From: Bacillus methanolicus MGA3
Lineage (GTDB): Bacteria > Bacillota > Bacilli > Bacillales > Cytobacillaceae
NCBI RefSeq assembly: GCF_000724485.1
Contig: NZ_CP007739.1
Span: 1,410,843-1,474,842 of the forward strand
DNA: 64,000 nt
Direction of reading: 5' to 3'
How positions within the stretch are numbered: the stretch's first letter is position 1; each line of letters opens with the position of its first letter. Shown one piece after another: positions 18,420-29,700 of the stretch. The position numbers and the translations under genes were made by a program. Below the pieces are notes generated by a model that saw only the letters and a program-made list of their open reading frames with translations, searched no databases and was not told the origin of the DNA.

Positions 18420-19461
18420 CATAAATCAGCTTGTCTTTTCTTTCTGTTACTTGTCCAATGATCATCGCGGAATGAATGCCATGTTTATGAAGTTCTACAA
18501 CATATTTTTCAGCCTCTTCTTTTTCGAGCGAAACGAGAAGGCCGCCTGATGTGATGGCATCACATAACACCAATTGTTCTACTGGAGAAATATCCTCATA
18601 TTGAACATCATTTTGCAGCCATTTATGGTTCGACTTTGAACCGCCCGGAACTATGCCTTTTTCAGCTAATTCAAATGCACCGCTAAGAACAGGCACAGAT
18701 GAAAGGGCAATCTCAAAGCTGACATTGCTGCCCCTTGCCATTTCACTTGCATGGCCGAGAAGTCCGAAACCTGTTACGTCTGTGACGGAGTGAGGATGAT
18801 ACGATTTTAATATGGCTGCTGCTTCTTTGTTCAGCATCGCCATCCATTTTGTTACTTTTTCTTCTTGTTCCGCAGTTACGGCAGATCGTTTGATTCCGGT
18901 TGTGATAATCCCGACTCCGATTGGTTTCGTTAAGACAAGAACATCTCCCGGCTTAGCGCCAACGTTTTTCCAAATATGATCAGGGTGGGCGATTCCTGTG
19001 ACTGACAATCCGAATTTTGGCTCCTGGTCATCAATGGAGTGGCCTCCAATTGTGATCGCACCCGCTTCTTTCACCTTGTCTGCAGCACCTCTTAATATTT
19101 CCGACAACATTTCGGGTCCGAGCTTTTTAATTGGATAACCTACTAAATTTAATACCGTTTTCGGTTCTCCGCCCATTGCATATACATCACTGAGTGCATT
19201 GGCAGCGGCGATTTGGCCAAACATATAAGGATCATCGACAATTGGTGTAAAATAATCAATTGTCTGTATTAAAGCAATTGAATCAGTCAAACGATAAACA
19301 CCTGCATCATCTGATGTTTCATGGCCGACTAATAATTCAGGAACCGGTTCTTGTACTGGCAAACGACGCAAAACTTGCGCCAGGTCTTCAGGACCTATTT
19401 TGCAGCCTCAGCCAGCTTTCGTTGAAAGAGAGGTCAACCGGATTTTTTCATGTTCACTCAA
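18409..19461 (-). CDS. selD: Selenide, water dikinase; selenoprotein with in-frame UGA
   Basis: Makes selenophosphate from selenide and ATP. The obvious frame from 19371 (LRRLPVQ...) lacks the N-terminus. Reading through a TGA at 19408-19410 extends it to a TTG at 19461 with GGAGGTG upstream and gives HEKIRLTSLSTKAG-U-GCKIGPEDLAQVL, exactly the SelD N-terminus with Sec at residue 18 in place of the active-site Cys. Other motifs: SDDAGVY, ANALSDVYAMGG, VTDVTGFGLLGH and GGSKSNH. A short stem (GGTC/GACC around CTGAA) starts 12 bases after the UGA. Sec-containing SelD is known in other organisms that use selenocysteine. Confidence 0.92.
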
Positions 19462-19626
19462 CTTATTTCACCTCCATAAATCATTATACCTTTTCGCGCG
19501 TTTGAAAACTTAATGAAAATACATTTTAATTTGCACATGAACCGTGCCTGTAATAAAATAAAATTATACGTATATCGAAAAATTCGCTAAATTTTAAAAA
19601 CGATCATACGCTAGGAGGAAACAATA

Positions 19627-19863
19627 ATGAAAAAGTATCAAGTAAGTGTCGAGTTTTGCATGAAATGAAATTACGCACCGAAAGCCGCGAGTTTCGCGGA
19701 AGAACTATTTAACCATTTCCGTTCTGACATTGAAAAAATGGAGTTAATTCCTAGTTCAGGCGGAGCATTTGAAGTCTTTGTAAACGGTGAAAAAATTTAT
19801 TCCAAACTTGACACTGGAGTTTTCCCAAATGCCAGTGAAATCATTGAAAAAATGAAAGAATAA
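19627..19863 (+). CDS. SelW/Rdx-family selenoprotein with CxxU motif
   Basis: ATG at 19627 (AGGAGG upstream). Codon 14 is TGA (19666-19668), but the same frame continues without interruption to the TAA at 19861. The 78-residue product starts MKKYQVSVEFCMKU and continues NYAPKAASFAEELFNHF, IEKMELIPSSGGAFEV and a KLDTGVFPNASEI segment, a thioredoxin-like SelW/Rdx fold with a Cys-x-x-Sec redox motif. Sixteen bases after the UGA a perfect 6-bp stem (CCGCGA/TCGCGG, loop GTT, 19685-19699) is a plausible bacterial SECIS element. It stands between selD and selA, which supports UGA as selenocysteine. Standard gene callers would miss it. Confidence 0.88.
19685..19699 (+). promoter_or_regulatory. Candidate SECIS hairpin
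   Basis: CCGCGA-GTT-TCGCGG lies 16 bases downstream of the UGA within the coding frame, at the spacing seen for bacterial SECIS elements. Recognition by SelB is inferred. Confidence 0.55.
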
Positions 19864-19872
19864 GCCATTTAA

Positions 19873-19906
19873 AGACCTCTTTGCATGTTGGAAAGAGGTC
19901 TGTTTT
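19873..19906 (+). terminator. Rho-independent terminator of the selenoprotein gene
   Basis: AGACCTCTTT and AAAGAGGTCT around GCATGTTGG, then GTTTT. Confidence 0.8.
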
Positions 19907-19989
19907 ATGAATAGGACAATAAATATATTATGTAAACTACCTAAACTATTTTTTACATAGGTTTGTTACGAGAGGACAGTAGTTTATGT

Positions 19990-20020
19990 AAAAAAATAGA
20001 AAAGACATTTAGTCTTTTCC
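19990..20020 (-). terminator. Terminator of the Hsp20 gene
   Basis: AAAAGAC/GTCTTTT stem; on the minus strand it is followed by CTATTTTTTT. Confidence 0.65.
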
Positions 20021-20024
20021 TTTT

Positions 20025-20420
20025 TTAAGAAATCGCTATTTTTCGATTTTTTCCGGTGCCGGGTGTTGTTTTTGACAAAATAACTTCCAAAATTCCGTTT
20101 TGAAAAACCGCATGGATCTGTTTGTTAATGATTGAACAAGGAAATTCCATTTTGCGGGTACGGGTATGATGGTTATAGGCCTCTTGATTGGGTTTGTGAT
20201 TTGCAGAAATAGTAAGCACATTGTCCTCCACATACACGCTTAAATGGGACCGCTCATAACCGGGGAGAAGTGCTTCAACAATAATCTCTGTTTCTGTTTC
20301 AAATATATCTACACGAAACGCTATCTCGTCCATATAACTTGTTAATGGATCAAGAAAAAAGTTTTCCAGCCATTTTTCCATTGCTTTTATATCGAAAGGC
20401 TGCACATTCTTATCAGCCAT
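20025..20420 (-). CDS. Hsp20/alpha-crystallin-family small heat-shock protein
   Basis: 131 residues. The alpha-crystallin domain is visible: F.VDIFETETEIIVEALLPGY, L.VYVEDNVLTISA, and the terminal A.FQNGILEVILSK, with an IAIS tail in place of the usual I-x-I/V. An ATP-independent holdase is expected. The start ATG at 20420 follows AAGGGGG. It is divergent from selA and lies between selenium genes without an obvious functional link. Confidence 0.85.
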   Translation of the reverse strand: MADKNVQPFDIKAMEKWLENFFLDPLTSYMDEIAFRVDIFETETEIIVEALLPGYERSHLSVYVEDNVLTISANHKPNQEAYNHHTRTRKMEFPCSIINKQIHAVFQNGILEVILSKTTPGTGKNRKIAIS

Positions 20421-20530
20421 TTTTTTAACCCCCTTGTTTTCAATATCTTATTCATTCTCACCTGCTATGTGAAAGAAATAGAGAAAATGGTATAATGAAC
20501 CCGCTAATCTTGTAGTGGAGGGATACTGAA

Positions 20531-21937
20531 TTGAAACAGTTTCTGCGCTTAATACCTCCCGTTCATGAGTTCCAAAGAGATGATCGTTTTGTCAAATTGA
20601 TGAGTGAGAACGGGATTGATTTCATACATACAACAAAACTTTTAAAAGAAGTTATGGAAGAGATTAGAGAAGAACTAATAAATGAAACTTGGGAGGGATA
20701 TTTGCCAGGAACTACGGAATTTTATCATTCTGTGTTTGAATTTCTTGAAAAGAAGATTAAGAAACAATATAGCTATACATTAGCACGAGTGATCAACGCT
20801 ACCGGAACCATTTTACATACGAATCTCGGGAGAGCCAGATTAAGCGACGAGGCAGCGAGGCATGTTCTAGAAATCGCGATGAATTATTCCAATCTCGAGT
20901 ACAAGATAGAAGAAGGAGAAAGAGGTTCACGGCTCAGCCATGCGGAATCGTTAATCAAAAAAATCACCGGTGCCGAAGCAGCAATGGTTGTAAATAACAA
21001 TGCTGCTGCTGTTTATTTAATTTTAAGGGCGCTTGCAAAAGAGAAAGAAGTCATTGTTTCCCGCGGCCAGCTTGTGGAAATCGGCGGTTCGTTCAGAATA
21101 TCATCTATAATGGAAGAAAGCGGTGCAAGGCTGATTGAAGTTGGGACCACCAATAAGACTCATTTATATGATTACGAACAAGCAATTACTGAACAAACTG
21201 CCATGATTTTAAAAGTACATACTAGCAATTTTAAAGTGATTGGTTTTACAAATTCGGTGGAAACAAAAGCACTCGCCTCGTTAAAAAAGCAATATCCCGG
21301 TATTATCTTTTATGAAGATTTAGGAAGCGGTGCGCTTTATGATTTTCAAAAACACGGAATCGGGGAAGAACCCGTCGTCAGCAAAATACTAAAAAAGGGT
21401 GCAGATCTTGTTTCTTTTAGCGGAGATAAGCTTCTCGGCGGCCCGCAAGCAGGTATTATTGCCGGAAAAAAAGAATTGATCGACCGGTTGAAAAAACATC
21501 AACTGGCTCGTGTCGTTCGTGTGGATAAAATGACGTTAGCTGCACTGGAAGGAACGCTGTTGGATTATTTAAAGGGTGAGGACCAGTTGAAACAGATTCC
21601 TGTAGTTAGGGATTTGCTCGTTCCGATTGATGTTCTTGAAAAAAGGTCGAAAAGCTTCCTTGACCGTCTTTCTGATTTATCGAAGGATTTTTCCGGAAAG
21701 ATTTCGGATGGAACGAGTCAAGTTGGGGGAGGGACGATGCCGGATGTAGAGCTGCCGACAAAGGTTATAACGCTGACACATTCTCGGCTTTCAGCAGAAT
21801 CGGTCGCAAGAAAACTTCGAACGGAAAGTTCTCCACCTATCATTGTAAGAATTCAGAAGGATGAAATTCATTTGGATTTAAGAACGGTCACCGAAGAAGA
21901 AGAAACGATTATCCTTAACGCATTGGCGAAGATATAA
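20531..21937 (+). CDS. selA: L-seryl-tRNA(Sec) selenium transferase
   Basis: 468 residues, TTG start with GTGGAGGG upstream. PLP enzyme that converts Ser-tRNA(Sec) to Sec-tRNA(Sec) with selenophosphate. Motifs: NATGTILHTNLGRA, VNNNAAAVYLIL, and the PLP lysine in SFSGDKLLGGPQAG. Together with selD and a UGA-containing gene upstream it shows that this organism decodes selenocysteine. selB and the tRNA gene selC, often next to selA, do not follow here. Confidence 0.95.
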   Translation: MKQFLRLIPPVHEFQRDDRFVKLMSENGIDFIHTTKLLKEVMEEIREELINETWEGYLPGTTEFYHSVFEFLEKKIKKQYSYTLARVINATGTILHTNLGRARLSDEAARHVLEIAMNYSNLEYKIEEGERGSRLSHAESLIKKITGAEAAMVVNNNAAAVYLILRALAKEKEVIVSRGQLVEIGGSFRISSIMEESGARLIEVGTTNKTHLYDYEQAITEQTAMILKVHTSNFKVIGFTNSVETKALASLKKQYPGIIFYEDLGSGALYDFQKHGIGEEPVVSKILKKGADLVSFSGDKLLGGPQAGIIAGKKELIDRLKKHQLARVVRVDKMTLAALEGTLLDYLKGEDQLKQIPVVRDLLVPIDVLEKRSKSFLDRLSDLSKDFSGKISDGTSQVGGGTMPDVELPTKVITLTHSRLSAESVARKLRTESSPPIIVRIQKDEIHLDLRTVTEEEETIILNALAKI

Positions 21938-21947
21938 GGTAATGCAG

Positions 21948-21981
21948 GGCTGTTGGCTCTTTTGAGTCAACAGCCTTTTTA
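21948..21981 (+). terminator. Rho-independent terminator of selA
   Basis: GGCTGTTGGCTC and GAGTCAACAGCC around TTTT, then TTTTT. Confidence 0.85.
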
Positions 21982-22032
21982 TGCTGTTCATTTGATCATT
22001 TTCTAAATTATAAACTTTTTCCACTTTTTCAG

Positions 22033-22176
22033 CTACATATCATGGTGTGATTTAGATTTTTGTCCTGTATGGTTCCGGTTTTTTACTTTATGCGAACCGC
22101 TTAAAGGTGCAGGCTGGCTTGGCTGGTCGCCTTTAGGAGCATTTTTTCTCATATCTTTGCCGTTATTTTTATTCAT
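22033..22176 (-). CDS. sspP: Small acid-soluble spore protein P
   Basis: 47 residues from the ATG at 22176, with GGAGGG upstream. The sequence [16 protein letters not shown]..., [16 protein letters not shown] closely follows B. subtilis SspP. Minor SASP of the spore core. In B. subtilis sspP and sspO also lie next to the aconitase gene, as here. Confidence 0.9.
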   Translation of the reverse strand: MNKNNGKDMRKNAPKGDQPSQPAPLSGSHKVKNRNHTGQKSKSHHDM

Positions 22177-22288
22177 ATTCAACCCTCCTCATAATTAGGA
22201 TAGGAGAAACGGCTTTTTTTATTCCGAATATTTTTCAAAGAACTGCACACTTTAACGGTACAACGTTTTTACAACAGGAGTGAAAATC

Positions 22289-22552
22289 ATGCCTTATCAT
22301 AAAAACAAACAACAAGCTTTTCAAGCAGCCCAACAAGGGGTAGAAGATGCACAAGAACTCTACTATGAAATCGTCCAAGATAGTGCAAACTACGGACACC
22401 AATTGAAACATTTGAAACAGGAAGTAAATGAAGCATTCCAGCAAATAGAAAATGCGCTTGAAGTTGCCTCTGAGCACCAGCGGTCACAGTTAAAAAAATT
22501 CCAGCAGGATTTGCAGAATATAGTAAATGATGTTAATAACACGGAATCTTAA
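22289..22552 (+). CDS. Small helical hypothetical protein (87 aa)
   Basis: ATG 22289 behind CAGGAGTG. The product is Gln/Glu-rich with heptad-like spacing (LKHLKQEVNEAFQQIENALEVA), so a coiled-coil or helical bundle. It lies between sspP and sspO on the opposite strand. Similar short proteins are common in spore formers; I know no function. Confidence 0.6.
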   Translation: MPYHKNKQQAFQAAQQGVEDAQELYYEIVQDSANYGHQLKHLKQEVNEAFQQIENALEVASEHQRSQLKKFQQDLQNIVNDVNNTES

Positions 22553-22567
22553 ATAACGATATACTGA

Positions 22568-22598
22568 ACCCAATGCCTGACATCGGCATTGGGTTTTT
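22568..22598 (+). terminator. Rho-independent terminator
   Basis: ACCCAATGCC and GGCATTGGGT around TGACATC, then TTTTT, after the small helical gene. Confidence 0.85.
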
Positions 22599-22656
22599 AA
22601 CGCTTTAAAGCATAGCGGGACAGACCCTGCGATGAGGGTCTGAGCCCAGCAATCAG

Positions 22657-22806
22657 TTATTGGTTTTTTTTACGTTTTTTGTTGTTTTGCTTTTGGGCTT
22701 CTGTCAACGGTTCATTCGAAAATTCTTCATTGTATCCTGCACCTTTGCCTTGACCTGCGGCATTGTTCATTCCTGGACGAATATGATTCGCTTTTCTTTG
22801 CACCAT
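22657..22806 (-). CDS. sspO: Small acid-soluble spore protein O
   Basis: 49 residues from the ATG at 22806. [29 protein letters not shown]...[16 protein letters not shown] matches SspO of B. subtilis. A longer frame from 22911 exists, but the family start is at 22806 (GAAGGTGATC upstream). Found in the spore core and expected to be forespore-expressed. Confidence 0.92.
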   Translation of the reverse strand: MVQRKANHIRPGMNNAAGQGKGAGYNEEFSNEPLTEAQKQNNKKRKKNQ

Positions 22807-23134
22807 ATGATCACCTTCATCGGTGCTTATTTTTTCCACTTGACATCCAGACATACATGAAAAATACTTTTCTACCATAACGACTAATCCAATCCGATCT
22901 TTGCAGGACAAAGTAAATACCTTTATATATAGGGTTATTTACCACTCGGAACTTAAAAATGGATTTTATTATAAGAATTTCTTATCATAAACAATAACTT
23001 TCTTGTTATTTACTTAAAATAATGGTTGTATTAAGATAGAATTGTGTGAAAAGTGAGGAGACGTTATAAATTCAAACTTTTCGACATTTACAGTGATTTC
23101 GTATACGTTGAATACGAAAGAGGGGGAGTTACTT

Positions 23135-25843
23135 TTGGTAAGAAATGATGTTTTTAATGCTCGTTCAACTTTTGAAATCGATGGAAAACGCTTTCATTTC
23201 TATCGTTTAGCTGCACTTGAATATGCAGGTATAGGAAAAGTTTCAAAACTTCCATATTCAATTAAGGTTTTACTTGAATCAGTTCTTCGCCAGCTTGATG
23301 GCCGTGTGATCACAAAAGAACACGTAGAAAATCTTGCAAAATGGGGTACTAGCGAAGTAAAAGAAATTGATGTTCCATTTAAGCCTTCACGTGTTATTCT
23401 TCAAGACTTTACAGGAGTTCCTGCAGTTGTTGACCTTGCTTCGCTTCGGAAAGCAATGGCTGATTTGGGCGGGGATCCGTACAAAATTAACCCTGAAAAG
23501 CCAGTTGACCTGGTAATCGACCACTCTGTACAAGTTGACAAATTCGGAACTCCAGATGCATTGGAAGCAAACATGGATCTTGAATTTGAACGCAATGCAG
23601 AACGGTATCAATTTTTAAGCTGGGCTCAAAAAGCATTTGATAACTATCGTGCTGTACCGCCTGCAACTGGTATCGTTCACCAAGTAAACCTTGAATACCT
23701 TGCAAGCGTTGTTCACGCGATCGAAACTTCGGATGGAGAATACGAAACATTCCCAGATACACTGGTTGGTACTGATTCCCATACAACCATGATTAATGGT
23801 CTTGGAGTTCTTGGATGGGGTGTTGGCGGTATCGAAGCAGAAGCGGGTATGTTGGGGCAGCCTTCATACTTCCCGGTTCCAGAAGTGGTTGGCGTGAAAC
23901 TTGTCGGCAAACTTCCGGAGGGTGCAACAGCTACAGATCTTGCGTTAAAAGTAACTCAAGTTTTACGTAAGAAAGGTGTAGTTGGCAAGTTTGTAGAGTT
24001 CTTCGGACCAGGGGTTTCAACCTTGCCGCTTGCTGACCGTGCAACGGTTGCAAACATGGCTCCGGAATATGGAGCAACTTGCGGATTCTTCCCTGTTGAT
24101 TCTGAATCTCTTGATTATTTGCGCTTAACAGGCCGTCCTGAAGAACACATCAAAGTTGTTGAAACATATTGCCGTGAAAATGGATTATTCTTCGATCCAA
24201 ATGTAGAGCCAGTTTACACAGATGTTGTTGAAATTGATCTTTCAGAAATTCATGCAAATCTTTCCGGTCCGAAACGCCCGCAAGATTTGATCCCGCTTAC
24301 AGAAATGCAAAAAGCTTTCCGTCAAGCTTTAAGTGCACCGGTGGGCAACCAGGGCTTTGGTTTGGATCAATCTGAACTTAACAAAGAAGTTACCGTGAAA
24401 TTTAATAATGGTGATACTACGACAATGAAAACCGGTGCAGTCGCCATCGCCGCGATCACAAGCTGTACAAACACATCAAACCCGTATGTTCTTGTCGGCG
24501 CAGGATTGGTCGCGAAAAAAGCGGTTGAACTCGGACTTCAAGTGCCGAAATATGTGAAAACATCTTTGGCTCCAGGGTCAAAAGTGGTTACAGGATATCT
24601 TCGTGATTCAGGATTGCTTCCATATCTTGAGCAGCTCGGCTTTAACCTTGTCGGATATGGATGTACAACATGTATCGGCAACTCCGGTCCATTAAAAGAC
24701 GAAATTGAAAAAGCGATTGCCGAAAACGATCTGCTTGTTACATCCGTTCTTTCCGGTAACCGCAACTTTGAAGGGCGGATCCATCCACTTGTAAAAGCAA
24801 ACTATCTGGCTTCACCGCCGCTTGTCGTAGCTTACGCTTTAGCAGGTACAGTGGATATCGATCTTCTAAACGATCCAATCGGAAAAGATAAAGACGGAAA
24901 CGACGTCTTCTTTAAAGATATTTGGCCAACAACAGCTGAAATTAACGAAATTGTGAAGCAAACAGTAACACCTGAATTGTTCCGTAAAGAATATGAGCGT
25001 GTCTTCGATGACAACGAACGCTGGAACCAAATCCAAACAAGCAACGAGCCGTTATACAATTGGGATGAGAATTCAACATACATTCAAAACCCTCCATTCT
25101 TTGAAGGCTTGAAGCCGGATCCTGATGAAGTGAAGCCATTAACAGGCTTGCGCGTTGTAGGTAAATTCGGCGACTCTGTGACAACAGACCATATTTCTCC
25201 AGCCGGTGCAATTGGCAAAGATACACCTGCAGGAAAATACTTGCGTGAAAAAGGCGTCGAGCCGCGCGACTTTAACTCTTACGGTTCACGCCGCGGAAAC
25301 CATGAAGTCATGATGCGCGGTACGTTCGCGAATATCCGTATCCGCAACCAAATTGCTCCTGGTACAGAAGGCGGATATACAACATACTGGCCAACTGGTG
25401 AAGTGACAACCATTTATGATGCTTGTATGCGTTATAAAAAAGATGGCACTGGTCTTGTCGTTCTTGCCGGCAAAGATTATGGAATGGGTTCATCCCGTGA
25501 CTGGGCTGCGAAAGGTACAAACCTTTTAGGCATTAAAACTGTTATCGCAGAAAGCTTTGAGCGTATCCACCGTTCGAACCTTGTGTTAATGGGCGTTCTT
25601 CCATTACAATTCAAGGAAGGCGAAAACGCTGACGTACTAGGCCTAACAGGAAAAGAAGTCATCGACGTTCATATCGATGAAAATGTAAGACCTCGCGACC
25701 TTGTAAAAGTAACTGCAACTGATGAAAATGGCAACAAAAAAACATTTGAAGTCCTTGTCCGCTTTGACTCTGAAGTAGAAATTGACTACTACCGTCACGG
25801 CGGCATCCTTCAAATGGTTCTTCGTGAAAAACTTAAAGGGTAA
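23135..25843 (+). CDS. acnA: Aconitate hydratase A
   Basis: About 902 residues from the TTG at 23135, which has GAGGGGGAG 6 bases upstream; an upstream in-frame extension to 23093 lacks a ribosome binding site. TCA-cycle enzyme interconverting citrate and isocitrate through a 4Fe-4S cluster. The cluster cysteines are in [11 protein letters not shown] and [11 protein letters not shown]; other landmarks are [21 protein letters not shown] and [16 protein letters not shown]. The C-terminal swivelling domain is complete. In Bacillus the apo-form can also bind iron-responsive mRNA elements. Confidence 0.96.
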   Translation: MVRNDVFNARSTFEIDGKRFHFYRLAALEYAGIGKVSKLPYSIKVLLESVLRQLDGRVITKEHVENLAKWGTSEVKEIDVPFKPSRVILQDFTGVPAVVDLASLRKAMADLGGDPYKINPEKPVDLVIDHSVQVDKFGTPDALEANMDLEFERNAERYQFLSWAQKAFDNYRAVPPATGIVHQVNLEYLASVVHAIETSDGEYETFPDTLVGTDSHTTMINGLGVLGWGVGGIEAEAGMLGQPSYFPVPEVVGVKLVGKLPEGATATDLALKVTQVLRKKGVVGKFVEFFGPGVSTLPLADRATVANMAPEYGATCGFFPVDSESLDYLRLTGRPEEHIKVVETYCRENGLFFDPNVEPVYTDVVEIDLSEIHANLSGPKRPQDLIPLTEMQKAFRQALSAPVGNQGFGLDQSELNKEVTVKFNNGDTTTMKTGAVAIAAITSCTNTSNPYVLVGAGLVAKKAVELGLQVPKYVKTSLAPGSKVVTGYLRDSGLLPYLEQLGFNLVGYGCTTCIGNSGPLKDEIEKAIAENDLLVTSVLSGNRNFEGRIHPLVKANYLASPPLVVAYALAGTVDIDLLNDPIGKDKDGNDVFFKDIWPTTAEINEIVKQTVTPELFRKEYERVFDDNERWNQIQTSNEPLYNWDENSTYIQNPPFFEGLKPDPDEVKPLTGLRVVGKFGDSVTTDHISPAGAIGKDTPAGKYLREKGVEPRDFNSYGSRRGNHEVMMRGTFANIRIRNQIAPGTEGGYTTYWPTGEVTTIYDACMRYKKDGTGLVVLAGKDYGMGSSRDWAAKGTNLLGIKTVIAESFERIHRSNLVLMGVLPLQFKEGENADVLGLTGKEVIDVHIDENVRPRDLVKVTATDENGNKKTFEVLVRFDSEVEIDYYRHGGILQMVLREKLKG

Positions 25844-25851
25844 TCTAAGAA

Positions 25852-25900
25852 GAGGCTGACTCAAAAGGTCGTTGACTAACGTCACTTTTGAGTCAGCCTC
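25852..25900 (+). terminator. Terminator of acnA
   Basis: GAGGCTGACTCAAAAG pairs perfectly with CTTTTGAGTCAGCCTC. The stem sequence resembles the ends of the IS1182 element at 44.7-46.5 kb. Confidence 0.8.
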
Positions 25901-26337
25901 ATTGTGTTTCTGTTAGACTCATCTATCTAAACTCAAGTTTGACACCAAAACATTACATGTGGATAAACGAAAAAAATGGGGTTATACGTATTTTTTAGAA
26001 TTCGTAATTCATTGAACTTGTAATGAAATTTGTGTATTCGCATTAATCGATTAATGATAATTGTATTTCAAACCATTTGAAATCCTCAACAGTAGATTTG
26101 CCTCCTCTATTTGTTGTAGTATCTTATTATTTTGTGTATAGTTTATTGTTAGTCCTTCTTGGCTCAATAAAGGGTGTTTACGTTGAGACATTTCGAACCA
26201 TACCAATAGGCCTTATTTTATTCAAACTCATTACAAAATACTTCCTTATTTTCAGATACAGGATATTACATTATACTTAAATAGATACGTAAACATAAGT
26301 ACAAAATACTAGTTTTACAATTCAAGGGGTATTATCT
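25901..26337. other. AT-rich junction between acnA and the defence island
   Basis: No supported gene. A 67-codon plus-strand hydrophobic frame (26077-26280) has no ribosome binding site and no recognisable similarity. No clear attachment site or direct repeat was found by eye. Confidence 0.4.
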
Positions 26338-26778
26338 ATGAGTATTCATTTAATTGAATCAGAACTCCAACTCTTCGACACTAGATGGTACAAAATAATT
26401 TATGTTTGTGGGAGTGTCAATCATGAGAAACAATATTCAAGTGCTTTAAATATTCCATACATAAACATCAATTTACGTTTAAGTGAAAAATTGCAGAACA
26501 TTCCTAAATCGAATTATCCTTTACAAGTTGGCGATATGCTTAATGAAACATTTAGCCAGTATCATGACTCTATACTTTGGCTAGGAAATATTGAAATCCT
26601 ATTTGACAAACAATTACAACAACATCCTGTTAGATTACTAGAACATTTAAGTAAACGCTTTAAATTAATTGTATCATGGCCGGGTGAATTTGATGGGAAA
26701 GCTTTAATTTACGCTACTCCTGAACATCCGGAGTATTTTAAATGCAGTGAACTCGAAGGAAAAATAGTAATCGTATAA
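26338..26778 (+). CDS. brxF: BREX type 3 protein BrxF
   Basis: 146 residues, ATG after AAGGGG. It is the first gene of a six-gene cluster and matches the size and position of BrxF, the small ATPase-like protein specific to BREX type 3. A motif YVCGSVNHEKQYSS could be a degenerate nucleotide loop, and ILWLGNIEILFD resembles a Walker B strand. The assignment relies on the following brxC, pglXI, pglZ and brxHII genes. It ends 16 bases before brxC. Confidence 0.7.
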   Translation: MSIHLIESELQLFDTRWYKIIYVCGSVNHEKQYSSALNIPYININLRLSEKLQNIPKSNYPLQVGDMLNETFSQYHDSILWLGNIEILFDKQLQQHPVRLLEHLSKRFKLIVSWPGEFDGKALIYATPEHPEYFKCSELEGKIVIV

Positions 26779-26794
26779 AAGGGGGAAAATCGTT

Positions 26795-29700
26795 ATGTTG
26801 CGTTATAGCGATTTAATTCAATTTGAACCAATTGAATCCGTCGTGCAATTACGCGATGCGGATGATAAAGAACGTGCGTTTCACTTACTTGATACATATG
26901 TTATTTCCGACCGTATGGCCGAGCAACTAGACGATATTATCATCGAACAACTTCAGTTTGATCGGGTGGTTGACAATAAAGGATTATTGATTGTCGCTAA
27001 CTACTGTACAGGTAAATCGCACTTAATGAGTGTCATTTCGACGATTGCTGAGCAGTCAGGGGCAAGTGAGCATATTAAAAATGAACGTGTTGCAAAAAAA
27101 GCAAAAGAAATTGAAGGAAAGTTTAAAGTGATTCGTACAGAAATAGGCGCTGTTGCGATGTCTTTACGTGACATTATTTGCCAAGCACTACAACAAGGTC
27201 TAGCGAATCTAGGAATTGATTATACTTTTCCAAGAGCTGAAGAAGTAACAAATAATAAAGACATGCTTTATGAAATGATGGAATTATTCCACGAACAATA
27301 CCCTGATCAAGGGCTCATGCTTGTGGTAGACGAATTATTAGACTATTTACGCAGCCGAAAAGAGCAGGAACTCACTTTAGACTTAGGATTTTTACGCGAA
27401 TTTGGGGAAGTTTGTAGTAAAACTCGTTTACGCTTCATCGCTGGAATTCAGGAAATGTTATTTGACAACCCGAAATTCCAATTCGTTGCCGATTCTTTAC
27501 GTCGGGTAAAAGAACGTTTCCAAGAAGTAAGAATTGTCCGCGAAGACATTGCATACGTTGTGTCAGAACGTCTATTGAAAAAGGATGAAAAACAAAAAGC
27601 GTTAATTCGCGAGCATTTAAGCAAATTAACATCATTATACCATCGTCTCGGTGAAGATATGGAGACGTATGTGAATCTTTTCCCGATCCATCCTGCCTAC
27701 TTGGAAACATTTGAAAAGGTAAATATCGCGGAAAAACGTGTTGTACTGCAAACAATTAGTAGAGAAATTCGAAAGCTATTGACCGAAGAAGTTCCGGAAA
27801 ATGAAACAGGGATTATTTCCTTTGACCGTTATTGGCAATATATTGAAGAAGACTCTTCACTAAGAAGTAATCCGAATGTAAAAGAAGTGATGAGTAAAGT
27901 TCGGACGTTAAAAGATCGTGTACAAAATGGTTTGAAAAGTCCTAACTATAAACCCGCTGCATTGAGAATTGTTAATGCTCTTGCTGTTTACCGATTAGCT
28001 GTCGATGACATTAATTCTCCTGTGGGACTAACATCAGGTGAGTTAAGAGATAAATTGTTCTTAAATATTGGAATGTTATTAGACTTAGGAGACGAAGCTG
28101 CTGATTTTTTGAAAACAAGAATTGAAGCAACTTTAAAAGAAATTATGACAGCAGTTAGTTTTCAATATATTTCTACCAATCAAGAAAATGGTCAGTATTA
28201 CCTAGATGTAAAAAAAGATATTGCTGTAGACGATTTAATAGAAAAACGTGGGGAAGAGTTAACGGACAATCAATTGGATCGCTACTATTTTGAAATATTA
28301 AAGCAAGCAACCGAAGTGGCAGATAACACATACGTAACCGGCTATAAAATTTGGCTGCATGAAATTCCTTGGGAAAATCGCCGTGTCAAACGTCAAGGAT
28401 ATTTATTCTTTGGTGCGCCAAATGAACGTTCAACGGCTCAGCCTGAGCGAGACTTCTACATTTATATGTTACAGCCATTTGAACCACCAAAATTTAAAGA
28501 CGAAGAAAAAGCGGATGAAGTGTTCTTCCGTATGACTAAAAAGGATGATCGATTTGTCCATTTATTGCGTTTATATGGCGGAGCTCGTGAAATGAGTAAC
28601 GATGCTGCTGCTACGACAAAACGTTTATATAATGATAAAGCAGCAAGCTATTTAAGAAGTCTTGTTACTTGGTTAAAAGAAAACTTTGTAGAAGCCTTTG
28701 AAATTCAATATCGTGGCAAAAAAGGATCTGTATTAGAATTCGGTATGTTTCTTCCTGGAAATGCCACATTAATTGAAATCATTAACACAGTGGCTGAAGG
28801 GTTACTTAGTCAATGGTTTGAAGAAAAATATAAAGATTATCCTTCTTTCCGAAAATTAGAGAGAGGATACTTAACGAAAGACAATATGGCAACTTATATC
28901 AGTGATGCTCTTTCTTACATTAATGGAAGAAAAACGAGCCAAGGGGAAGCAATTCTCAACGGACTAGTGTTATTAGATCAAAAAGGCGACTTAAACGTTC
29001 GCGCTTCTGGATATGCACGTTGGGTTATTGAAAAACTAGAAGAAAAAGGGCATGGACAAGTACTTAATCAAAACGAACTAATTGAAACAATCTATACTGT
29101 TCAAGGTACAGAAGATGTAAGATTGACACAAGAATTTCGCATGGAACCGGAGTTATTAGTTGTTGTGTTAGGTGCTCTTATCCAACAAGGTGAAATTGTC
29201 GTAACGGTAGACAATAAAACATACGAAGCGATGAACTTTGGCGAGTTTATTAAACTTCCTTTAAGTAAGTTAACGCATTTTAGCCATATTAAAAAACCGA
29301 GCGGGTTGCCAATTCCAGCAATTAACGCTTTAATTGATATGTTTGATATCGGTAAAGGAAATGTGACTGATGAAAGTTGGCTAGAATTCGCCATTAAGCA
29401 AATCATTAGCCAATCGCGCCAAGCGGTTGAAAAAACGGTTAAGATGATAAACGATGTACGCAATAAATTCCATATTTGGGACGGTCCGTTATTCTCAAGT
29501 GACGAACGTGCAGAATACATTGCAAAACTTGAAAGCTTAAAAACGTTCTTAGAAGGCCTTCAAGTTTATAACACGCGGGCAAAAATGACAAACTTAAAAT
29601 ATAGCGTGTCCGATATTGAACAACAAAACGAAAACTTAAAGATTGTTACTAAGCTTGAGCAATTACAACAAAAAATTCACGAATACACCAAAGTAGCGGA

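Noticed and set aside
18409..19863. selD and the SelW-like gene as nonsense pseudogenes
   Set aside because: Both TGA codons fall exactly at the known selenocysteine positions of their families, and selA is adjacent.
26077..26280. 67-codon hydrophobic ORF upstream of brxF
   Set aside because: No ribosome binding site, AT-rich composition explains the hydrophobic codons, and no similarity was recognised.
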